This document shows, in pieces, positions 17,537 through 25,172 of a DNA stretch of 38,443 nt. Both the position numbers and the translations under genes were made by a program. The number at the start of each line of letters is the position of its first letter. Position 1 is the stretch's first letter. The notes below the pieces were generated by a model, which ran no database searches, was not told the DNA's origin, and saw only the letters and a program-made list of their open reading frames with translations. Origin of the DNA: Porphyromonadaceae bacterium (GTDB taxonomy: Bacteria > Bacteroidota > Bacteroidia > Bacteroidales > Dysgonomonadaceae); NCBI GenBank assembly GCA_022840285.1, contig JALHIE010000046.1, positions 1 through 38,443 on the forward strand, given 5' to 3'.

Positions 17537-17867
17537 AAATCTGACGGAAGACCTGGGGTTCGCATGTTTGTCCGGCAAAACGTGGTTGAGCAGAACTCCC
17601 CAATCGGCCTATGTTTCCGATTTGTTGAGCGATGTGATGGGAAAAGCCCGGAACGGAATGATTTGGGTTACTTCCCAGGTCCACAAAAACATAGTAGCAG
17701 TAGCTTCGCTCAAGGAGTTGAGTGCTATTGTCATCGTGAACGAGCGCCCGATAGAAAAAGAACTACTGGAGCAGGCGGAGAGGGAAGAGGTTGTGGTGCT
17801 GGCATCCAACTTGCCGGCCTTTGAAACGGTCGGGAAACTGTACAATTATTTAGACGGCAGATGTTAG
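17517..17867 (+). CDS. DRTGG-domain protein, second copy
   Basis: A 116-residue DRTGG-type protein starting MEKPTLENLTEDLG. It shares the DLLSDVMGKA / DLMSDVLRFN segment and the terminal FETVGKLY / FEVSGRLY pattern with the copy at 15350, so they are paralogues. Its start overlaps the HydS-like gene by 20 bases and its end meets the PHP gene, a layout that implies coupled translation. Biochemical function is unknown. Two paralogues flanking a HydS-like gene could form a heterodimer, but nothing in the sequence proves it. Confidence 0.8.
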   Translation: MEKPTLENLTEDLGFACLSGKTWLSRTPQSAYVSDLLSDVMGKARNGMIWVTSQVHKNIVAVASLKELSAIVIVNERPIEKELLEQAEREEVVVLASNLPAFETVGKLYNYLDGRC

Positions 17868-17896
17868 GCCGTAGCGCTGACAGAGGCCAGATCGTC

Positions 17897-18610
17897 ATGC
17901 CCCTTTTCAAGGCCGACCTGCACATTCACACATGCCTCTCTCCCTGTGGAGACTTGGAGATGAGCCCCCGGAACATTGTGCGGACTGCCCGGGATAAAGG
18001 GTTGGATATCATCGCTGTAACCGATCATAATTCCACCCGGAACGTGAGGCCCTGTGTCGAAATAGGGAGAGAGCTCGGTCTGTTTGTTGTTCCCGGATGC
18101 GAAGTAAATACGCAAGAAGAGGTGCATTGCCTGTGCTACTTTCCCGATCTGAAAGCACTGGACAGATTCCAGCAGTACCTGGACGAGAAAATCCCGGACA
18201 TCAAGAACGATCCTGGGCTTTTCGGTTTTCAGGTAGCCGTGGATGTGAACGATGTGATTCTCTATGAAGAAGTAAAGTCGCTCTATACAGGGATTCGGGA
18301 CGACTTGGAAAGTGTACAGCAAAAAGTGCATTCACTGGGCGGTATTTTCGTGCCGGCGCATATTGACCGGATGAAAAACGGCATTTACGGTCAGCTGGGA
18401 TTCATTCCTTTTGATTTAAGTTACGACGCACTGGAGGTTTCGAAAAGAACTGATCCCGAAGTTTTTCTGAGGCAGCATCCCGAGCTTGCAACGAAGAAAA
18501 TCCTGCGAAGTTCAGATGCCCATTTTCTGAGCCATATTGCCAGCATGCATACCGATTTTTATATGGATGAACTGAATTGGGAAAGTTTTAAGATGGCGTT
18601 TTATGGTTGA
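17897..18610 (+). CDS. PHP-domain metal-dependent phosphoesterase
   Basis: A protein of about 237 residues consisting of one PHP domain, the fold of histidinol phosphatase and 3',5'-nucleotide phosphoesterases. The metal-binding residues appear in order: KADLHIHTCLS, AVTDHNSTRN, GCEVNTQEEVHCL, VPAHIDRM and SSDAHFLSHI, so the site looks complete and catalytically competent. I placed the start at 17897 (MPLFKADLHIHT), at the domain edge; an ATG at 17861 overlapping the DRTGG stop is equally possible. It overlaps the next gene by eight bases. The substrate is unknown; a nucleotide messenger is a reasonable guess in a signalling cluster, but only a guess. Confidence 0.85.
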   Translation: MPLFKADLHIHTCLSPCGDLEMSPRNIVRTARDKGLDIIAVTDHNSTRNVRPCVEIGRELGLFVVPGCEVNTQEEVHCLCYFPDLKALDRFQQYLDEKIPDIKNDPGLFGFQVAVDVNDVILYEEVKSLYTGIRDDLESVQQKVHSLGGIFVPAHIDRMKNGIYGQLGFIPFDLSYDALEVSKRTDPEVFLRQHPELATKKILRSSDAHFLSHIASMHTDFYMDELNWESFKMAFYG

Positions 18611-19169
18611 CCTGGCCATGCATATGATGGATATCGCCCAGAACGCTGTTCGGGCAAACGCGACAAAGATCGACATCGGATTTCTGGAAAACAATCGGGA
18701 TGCTACACTTACCTTTTCGATAAGAGACAACGGTTCGGGGATGACTCCCGAAACGGTAGAGAAGCTGGAGGATCCGTTCTTTACCACGCGAACTACCCGA
18801 AGGGTAGGCTTGGGAGTACCGTTCCTGAAAATGTCGAGCGAGCAGACAGGCGGTTTTTTGAAAGTGGCATCGAGCCCGGGAGTTGGGACCACGATTGAAG
18901 CGGTTTACAGAACCGATAATCCCGATTGCCTCCCGTTGGGTGATCTGGCCGGATACCTGGTGTTGCTGTTGATAGCCAATCCCGGAATCCGGTTCAGCTT
19001 CAGGTATAAGCTGGACGAAAATGATTTCTCAATCGATACAGGAGAATGGGCAGAACAGGGAGTCACGGAATTTTCGAAAAACGAAATGGCACCGGCTGTA
19101 AAAGAATATATCCAGGAAAACCTGAAAGAGTTATACCTGAACAGAAGCGTGAAGAGCTACTTATGTTGA
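18603..19169 (+). CDS. Stand-alone histidine-kinase-type ATPase (GHKL)
   Basis: A 188-residue protein with a GHKL ATP-binding domain: N-box MMDIAQNAVRANA, G1 DNGSGMTPE, F-box DPFFTTR, G2 VGLGVPFL and the closing GTTIEAVY. There is no dimerization/phosphoacceptor histidine domain, no sensor and no membrane segment. A C-terminal extension of about 80 residues (from NPDCLPLGDLAGY) has no domain I recognise. It is the second ATPase of block B, of a different subfamily from that at 15693. The start overlaps the PHP gene by eight bases. Similar ATP-binding proteins accompany HydABC genes in Clostridia and Thermotogae. Partner unknown. Confidence 0.85.
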   Translation: MVDLAMHMMDIAQNAVRANATKIDIGFLENNRDATLTFSIRDNGSGMTPETVEKLEDPFFTTRTTRRVGLGVPFLKMSSEQTGGFLKVASSPGVGTTIEAVYRTDNPDCLPLGDLAGYLVLLLIANPGIRFSFRYKLDENDFSIDTGEWAEQGVTEFSKNEMAPAVKEYIQENLKELYLNRSVKSYLC

Positions 19170-19193
19170 ACAGATTAATTTAAACTTACTATT

Positions 19194-19595
19194 ATGGCAG
19201 GAATTAAAACATTGGCTGACCTGAAACGCAAACAGGAAGAAGTCAAAACTCAGATCGACCTCAGAGACAAGGCCGAAAATCCCGATTCGCAAGTGCAGGT
19301 AAAGGTGGCGATGGCCACTTGCGGCATTGCATCGGGGGCAAAAAACGTGATGGATTTCTTTGTGCGCGAATTGCCCAAGCGCGGCATCGGTGCTGTTGTG
19401 ACGCAAACCGGATGTATGGGTTATTGCTTCGCGGAACCTACCGTAGAAATCACTATCCCCGGAAAAGACCCGATCGTGTTCGGCTATGTCGATCCCCGGA
19501 AAGCGGATGAGATCATCGAACACTACATTAAGCAAGGGGAGCTGGTGGACGGCATTATACCGCAAAACTACAACACGATTACCAATACACATTAA
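19194..19595 (+). CDS. Small thioredoxin-like [2Fe-2S] ferredoxin-domain protein
   Basis: A 133-residue protein with a basic helical start and a thioredoxin-like ferredoxin domain related to the NuoE C-terminus. Only three cysteines are present: Cys43 in ATCGIASGA, Cys74 and Cys78 in TGCMGYC. Classical four-cysteine domains in this window show CxxxxC plus CxxxC. The segment TCGIASGA resembles TCGIGNGA at the start of the NuoF-GltD fusion (10194), so the two are closely related versions. It precedes hydB by 16 bases and may act as a small electron carrier or an extra subunit. If a [2Fe-2S] cluster is bound, a fourth ligand must come from elsewhere. Confidence 0.82.
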   Translation: MAGIKTLADLKRKQEEVKTQIDLRDKAENPDSQVQVKVAMATCGIASGAKNVMDFFVRELPKRGIGAVVTQTGCMGYCFAEPTVEITIPGKDPIVFGYVDPRKADEIIEHYIKQGELVDGIIPQNYNTITNTH

Positions 19596-19611
19596 CGAAA
19601 AATAGTTGTTT

Positions 19612-21459
19612 ATGAGTCAGTACAAAATACATATGCTCGTTTGTGCAGGAACCGGCTGTCAGTCTTCACAAAGCGGACTGATCTACGAGATGCTGCAGGA
19701 TGAACTGGACCGAAAGGGGTTGAAAGATGATGTACAGGTCATCAAAACCGGATGTTTTGGGTTTTGCGAGAAAGGACCCATCGTGAAAATACTTCCCGAT
19801 AACACTTTCTATACCCAGGTCAAACCCGAAGATATCCGCGAAATTGTTGATGAGCACATTATCAAGGGACGCAGCGTACATCGGTTGCTCTATTTGGACC
19901 CGGAGACCGAAGAACATATTCTGGATTCGAAACACATGGGATTTTACAAAAAACAGCTTCGTATTGCATTGCGGAATTGCGGGACCATTGATCCCGAGAA
20001 TATTGATGAATCCATTGCCCGCGACGCCTACCAGGCGTTGGGGATGGCCCTGACCGAACTTACCCCGCAGGAGACCATTGAAATCATTAAGAGATCGGGA
20101 TTGAGGGGACGTGGGGGCGCCGGTTTCCCGACCGGCATAAAATGGGAAATTGCCAGCAAGAACGATGCAGACCAGAAATACGTGGTGTGTAATGCCGATG
20201 AAGGCGATCCCGGTGCATTTATGGACCGCTCGATCCTTGAAGGTGATCCGCACAGTATTCTCGAAGCCATGGCTATCTGTGGATACTGCATAGGCGCGAC
20301 AAAAGGATTGATCTATATCCGGGCGGAATATCCGTTGGCCATCAAGCGCCTGAAGATTGCGATAAAGCAGGCACGTGAATACGGCTTGCTGGGTGAAAAT
20401 ATTTTTGAAACCGGTTTCAGTTTCGATATAAACCTTCGTTACGGTGCAGGTGCGTTTGTTTGCGGCGAGGAAACATCGCTTATTCACTCGATGGAGGGAA
20501 AGCGCGGTGAACCTTCCAACAAACCGCCATTCCCGGCCCAAAAAGGGTACCTGGGAAAACCCACCAACGTAAACAACGTGGAGACGCTTGCCAATATACC
20601 TGTCATCCTGTTAAAAGGGGCAGAATGGTTCTCTTCCATCGGAACCGAAAAGTCGAAAGGAACAAAAGTGTTTGCCCTTGCCGGAAAAATCAATAACGTC
20701 GGACTGATTGAAGTGCCAATGGGAATTACGCTCCGTGAAATTATTTATGAAATTGGCGGTGGCATCAAGGGAGGTAAAAAATTCAAGGCCGTACAGACAG
20801 GGGGTCCATCAGGCGGTTGCTTAACGGAAAAACACCTGGATACGCCCATCGATTACGAAAGCCTTACGGCTGCCGGTTCCATGATGGGGTCGGGTGGCAT
20901 GATCGTGCTCGACGAAGAGGATTGCATGGTTTCCGTTGCGAAATTTTACCTCGACTTTATCGTGGAAGAGTCGTGCGGGAAGTGCGCACCCTGCCGTATC
21001 GGAAACAAGCGATTGTACGAAACGCTGGAACGGATCTGTGACGGAAAAGGAACCGGAGAAGATTTGGAAAAACTCCATAACCTTTCCAACGTAATTAAAG
21101 ATACATCGTTATGCGGACTGGGACAAACGTCCCCCAATCCGGTACTGTCGACGCTAAACAATTTTAACGAAGAGTACAAAGAGCACGTATTCGATAAAAA
21201 ATGCCGGTCTGGCAAATGCAAGAACCTGCTTTATTATGTTATTGATGATGAAAACTGTGTGGGCTGTATGGCTTGCGTGCGGGTTTGTCCCGTTAACGCC
21301 ATCACCGGAGCCAAGAAACAGACCCATTTTATTCATCAGGATAAATGCATCAAGTGCGGCGCCTGCATGGAAAAATGCCAGTTCGATGCGATCAGCCTGA
21401 AATCGGATTATGATAGATCTCGGCCGTCGGATATCAAACAACAGGCTCAATCCGTTTGA
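19612..21459 (+). CDS. hydB: Bifurcating [FeFe]-hydrogenase flavoprotein subunit HydB (NuoF-like)
   Basis: A 615-residue NADH/FMN subunit. An N-terminal thioredoxin-like [2Fe-2S] domain (CAGTGC at Cys11/16, CFGFC) precedes the FMN/NADH core with GRGGAGFPTG near residue 166, NADEGDPGAFMDR and CGEETSLIHSMEG. The core [4Fe-4S] ligands are Cys455, Cys458 and Cys461 (CGKCAPC) and Cys501 (SLCGLGQ). The C-terminus has two [4Fe-4S] ferredoxin sites, CVGCMACVRVCP and CIKCGACMEKCQ. This is the architecture of HydB in electron-bifurcating HydABC (Thermotoga maritima, Acetobacterium woodii), where the FMN splits electrons between NAD and ferredoxin. I used the ATG at 19612; a TTG two codons earlier is possible. 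It is followed 26 bases later by hydA. Confidence 0.95.
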   Translation: MSQYKIHMLVCAGTGCQSSQSGLIYEMLQDELDRKGLKDDVQVIKTGCFGFCEKGPIVKILPDNTFYTQVKPEDIREIVDEHIIKGRSVHRLLYLDPETEEHILDSKHMGFYKKQLRIALRNCGTIDPENIDESIARDAYQALGMALTELTPQETIEIIKRSGLRGRGGAGFPTGIKWEIASKNDADQKYVVCNADEGDPGAFMDRSILEGDPHSILEAMAICGYCIGATKGLIYIRAEYPLAIKRLKIAIKQAREYGLLGENIFETGFSFDINLRYGAGAFVCGEETSLIHSMEGKRGEPSNKPPFPAQKGYLGKPTNVNNVETLANIPVILLKGAEWFSSIGTEKSKGTKVFALAGKINNVGLIEVPMGITLREIIYEIGGGIKGGKKFKAVQTGGPSGGCLTEKHLDTPIDYESLTAAGSMMGSGGMIVLDEEDCMVSVAKFYLDFIVEESCGKCAPCRIGNKRLYETLERICDGKGTGEDLEKLHNLSNVIKDTSLCGLGQTSPNPVLSTLNNFNEEYKEHVFDKKCRSGKCKNLLYYVIDDENCVGCMACVRVCPVNAITGAKKQTHFIHQDKCIKCGACMEKCQFDAISLKSDYDRSRPSDIKQQAQSV

Positions 21460-21485
21460 AGCCTGTTACCTAAAAAAGAAAGACT

Positions 21486-23267
21486 ATGGGAAAAATAATA
21501 CTCACAATAGACAACAAAAGAATAGAGGTAGAACCGGGGACCACCATTTTAAAAGCTGCCCGGCAAGCAGGTATCGAAATTCCGACACTGTGCCATTTTG
21601 AGATGTGCGACATGGGTATAGAAAACAAGCCCGGCGGATGCCGCATTTGCGTGGTGGAGGTGGAAGGACGCAGGAACCTGGCTCCATCGTGTGTGACCGA
21701 GGTACAGAACGGTATGGTCATAAACACACACAACATCCGTGTGCTTAACGCGCGAAAAACGGTGTTGAAGCTGATCATTTCAGACCATCCTTTCGATTGT
21801 CTCGTATGCGCAAAATCGGGACAATGCGAACTGCAACACCTGGCTACACAGTTTGGTATAAGAAGCCTGCCCTATGGCGGTGAACAATCGCATTACAGGA
21901 AAGATACCTCTCCTTCCATCATTCGCGATGTGGATAAATGTATTTTGTGCCGCCGCTGCGAAATGGTTTGTAACGAGGTGCAAACCGTAGGCGCCCTTTC
22001 GGCGGTCAACCGCGGATTTATGGCGGTGGTGGCGCCTGCTTTCGAGATGAACCTCGAAAAGTCGCCCTGTACCTATTGCGGACAGTGTGTTTCGGTTTGT
22101 CCTACGGGAGCGCTTACCGAAGTAGACCACAGCAACGAGGTGCTCCGTGCATTATCGAATCCGAAGAAAACGGTGGTGGTGCAAACCGCTCCGGCGGTCC
22201 GGGCAGCGCTGGGCGAAGAATTCGGCCTGGAGCCGGGAACGCTGGTCACAGGAAAGCTGGTAGCAGCTCTCCGCCGGCTTGGTTTCGATTACGTTTTCGA
22301 TACCGACTTCAGCGCCGACCTTACCATCATGGAGGAGGGGACGGAATTGCTGAACCGCCTCAAAGGTCATTTGGCCGGGGATCCCAACGTGCGGATCCCG
22401 TTGCTGACATCCTGCTGCCCGGGTTGGGTAAACTTCTTCGAACATAACTTTCCCGACCTGCTGGATGTACCTTCAACGGCAAAATCACCACAACAAATGT
22501 TTGGTGCGATTGCCAAATCCTATTTTGCCGAAAAGATAGGCGTGAACCGTGAGGACCTGATCGTGGTTTCCATTATGCCTTGCCTGGCCAAGAAATACGA
22601 ATGCCAGCGTGATGAGTTCAAGGTGGACGGTAATCCTGATGTGGACTACTCCATTTCCACGCGTGAACTGGCTGCTTTCATCAAGCAAGCAAACATCGAC
22701 TTCCTGGGGTTGCCCGATGAGGAATACGACGATCCTCTTGGTGAATCGTCGGGCGCCGGCGTTATTTTCGGAAACACCGGAGGTGTTATTGAGGCTGCCT
22801 GCCGTACGGCTTACGAACTCTACACGGGAAAGACCCTCGATAGAGTGGAGTTCAGTGAATTGCGTGGCATGGAAGGTATTCGTTCCGCAACGGTGGATTT
22901 CGACGGGTTGAAACTAAACATAGGCATCGCTCACGGCCTGGGAAATGCACGCAAGCTGCTGGACGAGGTCCGTGCCGGAAAATCGCAGTATCATGCCATT
23001 GAAATCATGGCTTGCCCCGGGGGGTGCATCAGTGGAGGAGGCCAACCCTATACTCACCTGAAAGAAGAAATACTGGTGAAACGTACCGCAGCCCTGTACA
23101 CGGAAGATGAACGCAAGGCCATCCGTAAGTCGCACGAAAACCCATCGATCATCAAGCTCTATGAAGAGTATCTCGGTGAGCCGGGAAGTCATCGCGCCCA
23201 CAGCCTGCTCCATACGGAATATTTTCCGAAGAGCAATGAAGTAACCATTTCGTTGAATAATCATTAA
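21486..23267 (+). CDS. hydA: [FeFe]-hydrogenase catalytic subunit HydA, block C
   Basis: A 593-residue enzyme, the catalytic H2-forming subunit of a HydABC-type complex. N-terminal clusters are a plant-type [2Fe-2S] domain, a His-Cys3 [4Fe-4S] site (HPFDCLVCAKSGQC) and two [4Fe-4S] sites (CILCRRCEMVCN, CTYCGQCVSVCP). H-cluster motifs are complete: L1 TSCCPGW (Cys310 relay, Cys311 ligand), L2 MPCLAKKYE (Cys366) and L3 MACPGGCISGGGQP (Cys510, Cys514). The tail HTEYFPK matches the small-subunit-like end of group A enzymes. It is paralogous to the 13348 gene over its whole length but differs in L1. Maturases HydE, HydF and HydG are not encoded in the window and must lie elsewhere. Confidence 0.96.
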   Translation: MGKIILTIDNKRIEVEPGTTILKAARQAGIEIPTLCHFEMCDMGIENKPGGCRICVVEVEGRRNLAPSCVTEVQNGMVINTHNIRVLNARKTVLKLIISDHPFDCLVCAKSGQCELQHLATQFGIRSLPYGGEQSHYRKDTSPSIIRDVDKCILCRRCEMVCNEVQTVGALSAVNRGFMAVVAPAFEMNLEKSPCTYCGQCVSVCPTGALTEVDHSNEVLRALSNPKKTVVVQTAPAVRAALGEEFGLEPGTLVTGKLVAALRRLGFDYVFDTDFSADLTIMEEGTELLNRLKGHLAGDPNVRIPLLTSCCPGWVNFFEHNFPDLLDVPSTAKSPQQMFGAIAKSYFAEKIGVNREDLIVVSIMPCLAKKYECQRDEFKVDGNPDVDYSISTRELAAFIKQANIDFLGLPDEEYDDPLGESSGAGVIFGNTGGVIEAACRTAYELYTGKTLDRVEFSELRGMEGIRSATVDFDGLKLNIGIAHGLGNARKLLDEVRAGKSQYHAIEIMACPGGCISGGGQPYTHLKEEILVKRTAALYTEDERKAIRKSHENPSIIKLYEEYLGEPGSHRAHSLLHTEYFPKSNEVTISLNNH

Positions 23268-23276
23268 AGAAAGAAT

Positions 23277-23768
23277 ATGAGCCAGAAAACAGATATAGCA
23301 CCGGCAGTGTTCCGATATATGCCCGAAGAGAGAGAAGCGTTGCGGGTGAAAGTAAATCTGCCGCAGGAGAAGATAGACATCATTAACCGGATCTGTGAAT
23401 CGTTCGGTAATGATCCCGGCGAACTGATCAATGTGTTGCACGAAGCACAGCACGAATTCGGGTACTTGCCTGCGGAAGTTCAGGATGTTATTGCCCACAA
23501 CCTGAAAGTTTCGGTAGCACATGTGTATGGTGTGGTTACTTTCTACACCTACTTCACCATGATTCCCAAGGGTGAGTTCCCCATCTCCATTTGTACGGGA
23601 ACGGCGTGCTACGTGCGGGGTGCAGAAAAGGTGCTGGAAGAATTCAAGAAAGAACTGCGTTGTGTGGGCGCGTGCGGGCTAGCACCCGTAGTGCTGGTTG
23701 GCGAACGGGTTTACGGACGCGTTTCGCCCGATGGCGTAAAGAACATATTGGATGAGTACAGGAAGTAA
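23277..23768 (+). CDS. hydC: HydC/NuoE-like [2Fe-2S] subunit with internal deletion, block C
   Basis: A 163-residue 24-kDa-type subunit completing the HydBAC set. The helical N-terminal half is normal (LINVLHEAQHEFGYLPAEV, VYGVVTFYTYFT). Cluster cysteines are all present: Cys106/Cys111 (CTGTAC) and Cys129/Cys133 (CVGAC). Only 17 residues separate the pairs, against 42 in the paralogue at 9685, because FKKEL runs straight into RCVGACG. HydC proteins normally have a GETTPDG...SLE-type segment here, so about 25 codons appear lost in frame. The reading frame continues to a normal C-terminus. Whether the shortened domain still folds around a [2Fe-2S] cluster is uncertain; an assembly error is possible. 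Confidence 0.88.
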   Translation: MSQKTDIAPAVFRYMPEEREALRVKVNLPQEKIDIINRICESFGNDPGELINVLHEAQHEFGYLPAEVQDVIAHNLKVSVAHVYGVVTFYTYFTMIPKGEFPISICTGTACYVRGAEKVLEEFKKELRCVGACGLAPVVLVGERVYGRVSPDGVKNILDEYRK

Positions 23769-23838
23769 GGAGAGGTGGATGGCGAACTTTTTCCGAAGCT
23801 AAAGAGAGACAATGTGTGTATTTCACGCATATTTTGAT

Positions 23839-23846
23839 TAATTTTG
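23839..23846 (+). promoter_or_regulatory. Putative -7 element of the glyA promoter
   Basis: TAATTTTG matches the Bacteroidetes -7 consensus TAnnTTTG. A TGTG at 23813-23816, 22 bases upstream, is a partial -33 match. It lies 35 bases before the glyA start, between hydC and glyA, supporting separate transcription of glyA. Confidence 0.5.
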
Positions 23847-23880
23847 CAGGATAAACTGCTAAAAATTAATTCAACAATAG

Positions 23881-25161
23881 ATGAAACGAGACACACAGAT
23901 TTTCGAAATTATCGAACAGGAAAAATTGCGTCAGCTAAAGGGAATAGAGCTTATCGCGTCGGAGAACTTCGTAAGCGAGCAGGTGATGCAGGCAATGGGA
24001 TCCGTCCTCACGAACAAGTACGCCGAAGGTTATCCGGGGAGGCGTTATTACGGCGGTTGCGAAGTGGTGGATTTAGGTGAGCAATTGGCTATCGACCGCC
24101 TGAAGAAATTGTTTAATGCCGAGTGGGCCAATGTACAACCGCACTCGGGCGCGCAAGCAAATGCAGCTGTATTTCTGGCTTGCCTGAAAGCGGGAGACAA
24201 GTTTCTCGGACTCAATCTTTCGCATGGCGGACACCTTTCTCACGGTTCACCGGTGAACTTTTCCGGTTTGATGTTTCAGGCACTGGAGTACAATGTCCGC
24301 GAGGACAACCAGCAAGTGGATTACGATCAATTGGAATCGGTTGCCCGCACCGAGCGTCCAAAACTGATCATCGCCGGAGCATCGGCCTATTCACGCGAAT
24401 GGGATTATGCACGCATCCGCAAAATCGCCGATGAAATCGGGGCCCTGTTCATGGTGGATATGGCGCATCCTGCCGGACTGATCGCCGCCGGCTTGCTGGA
24501 CAACCCGCTTGAATTTGCCCATATAGTAACCTCCACGACTCACAAAACACTTCGCGGCCCGCGCGGAGGCATTATTTTGATGGGACAGGATTTCGAGAAC
24601 CCGTGGGGGTTGAAAACGCCGAAAGGAGAAGTGAAGATGATGTCGGCACTGCTGGATTCTGCTGTTTTTCCGGGAATGCAGGGAGGCCCGCTGGAACACG
24701 TTATTGCTTCCAAGGCGGTATCGTTCGGTGAAGCGCTGGATCCCGGGTTCAAAACCTATCAGGCACAGGTGAAAAAGAACGCTGCCGTTATGGCCCAGGC
24801 ATTTGCGGATAAAGGTTACAAAGTGGTGTCGGGGGGTACGGACAACCACATTGTTTTGGTGGATCTGCGGACGAAGTTCCCTGCGCTGACCGGAAAAGTA
24901 GCCGAGAAAGTGCTTGTGGAAGCCGATATCACGACCAACAAAAACATGGTTCCGTTCGATAGCCGTAGCCCGTTCCAGACATCCGGATTGCGTTTTGGAA
25001 CACCGGCAATCACGACCCGTGGAGCGAAAGAGTCGCTGATGGGTGATATTGTGGAAATGATCGACACGGTGCTTGCTGACGTGGAAAACGACAAGACTAT
25101 AGCATCGGTTCGTGAAAAGGTGAATGCTACCATGAAGCAATTCCCGTTGTTCGCGTGGTAG
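23881..25161 (+). CDS. glyA: Serine hydroxymethyltransferase
   Basis: A 426-residue PLP enzyme converting serine and tetrahydrofolate to glycine and 5,10-methylene-THF. Family motifs are complete: LIASENFVS, NKYAEGYPGRRYYGGC, VQPHSGAQANAAV, the PLP-lysine segment VTSTTHKTLRGPRGG and the C-terminal NMVPFDSRSPFQTSGLR. Length and sequence agree well with Bacteroidales homologues as I know them. This gene lies between the shortened hydC and the damaged recG but shows no deletion itself. Confidence 0.97.
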   Translation: MKRDTQIFEIIEQEKLRQLKGIELIASENFVSEQVMQAMGSVLTNKYAEGYPGRRYYGGCEVVDLGEQLAIDRLKKLFNAEWANVQPHSGAQANAAVFLACLKAGDKFLGLNLSHGGHLSHGSPVNFSGLMFQALEYNVREDNQQVDYDQLESVARTERPKLIIAGASAYSREWDYARIRKIADEIGALFMVDMAHPAGLIAAGLLDNPLEFAHIVTSTTHKTLRGPRGGIILMGQDFENPWGLKTPKGEVKMMSALLDSAVFPGMQGGPLEHVIASKAVSFGEALDPGFKTYQAQVKKNAAVMAQAFADKGYKVVSGGTDNHIVLVDLRTKFPALTGKVAEKVLVEADITTNKNMVPFDSRSPFQTSGLRFGTPAITTRGAKESLMGDIVEMIDTVLADVENDKTIASVREKVNATMKQFPLFAW

Positions 25162-25172
25162 AATTGCAATAG

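Noticed and set aside
19666..20541. 291-codon minus-strand frame opposite hydB
   Set aside because: It is antisense to the conserved FMN/NADH core, with low-likelihood composition.
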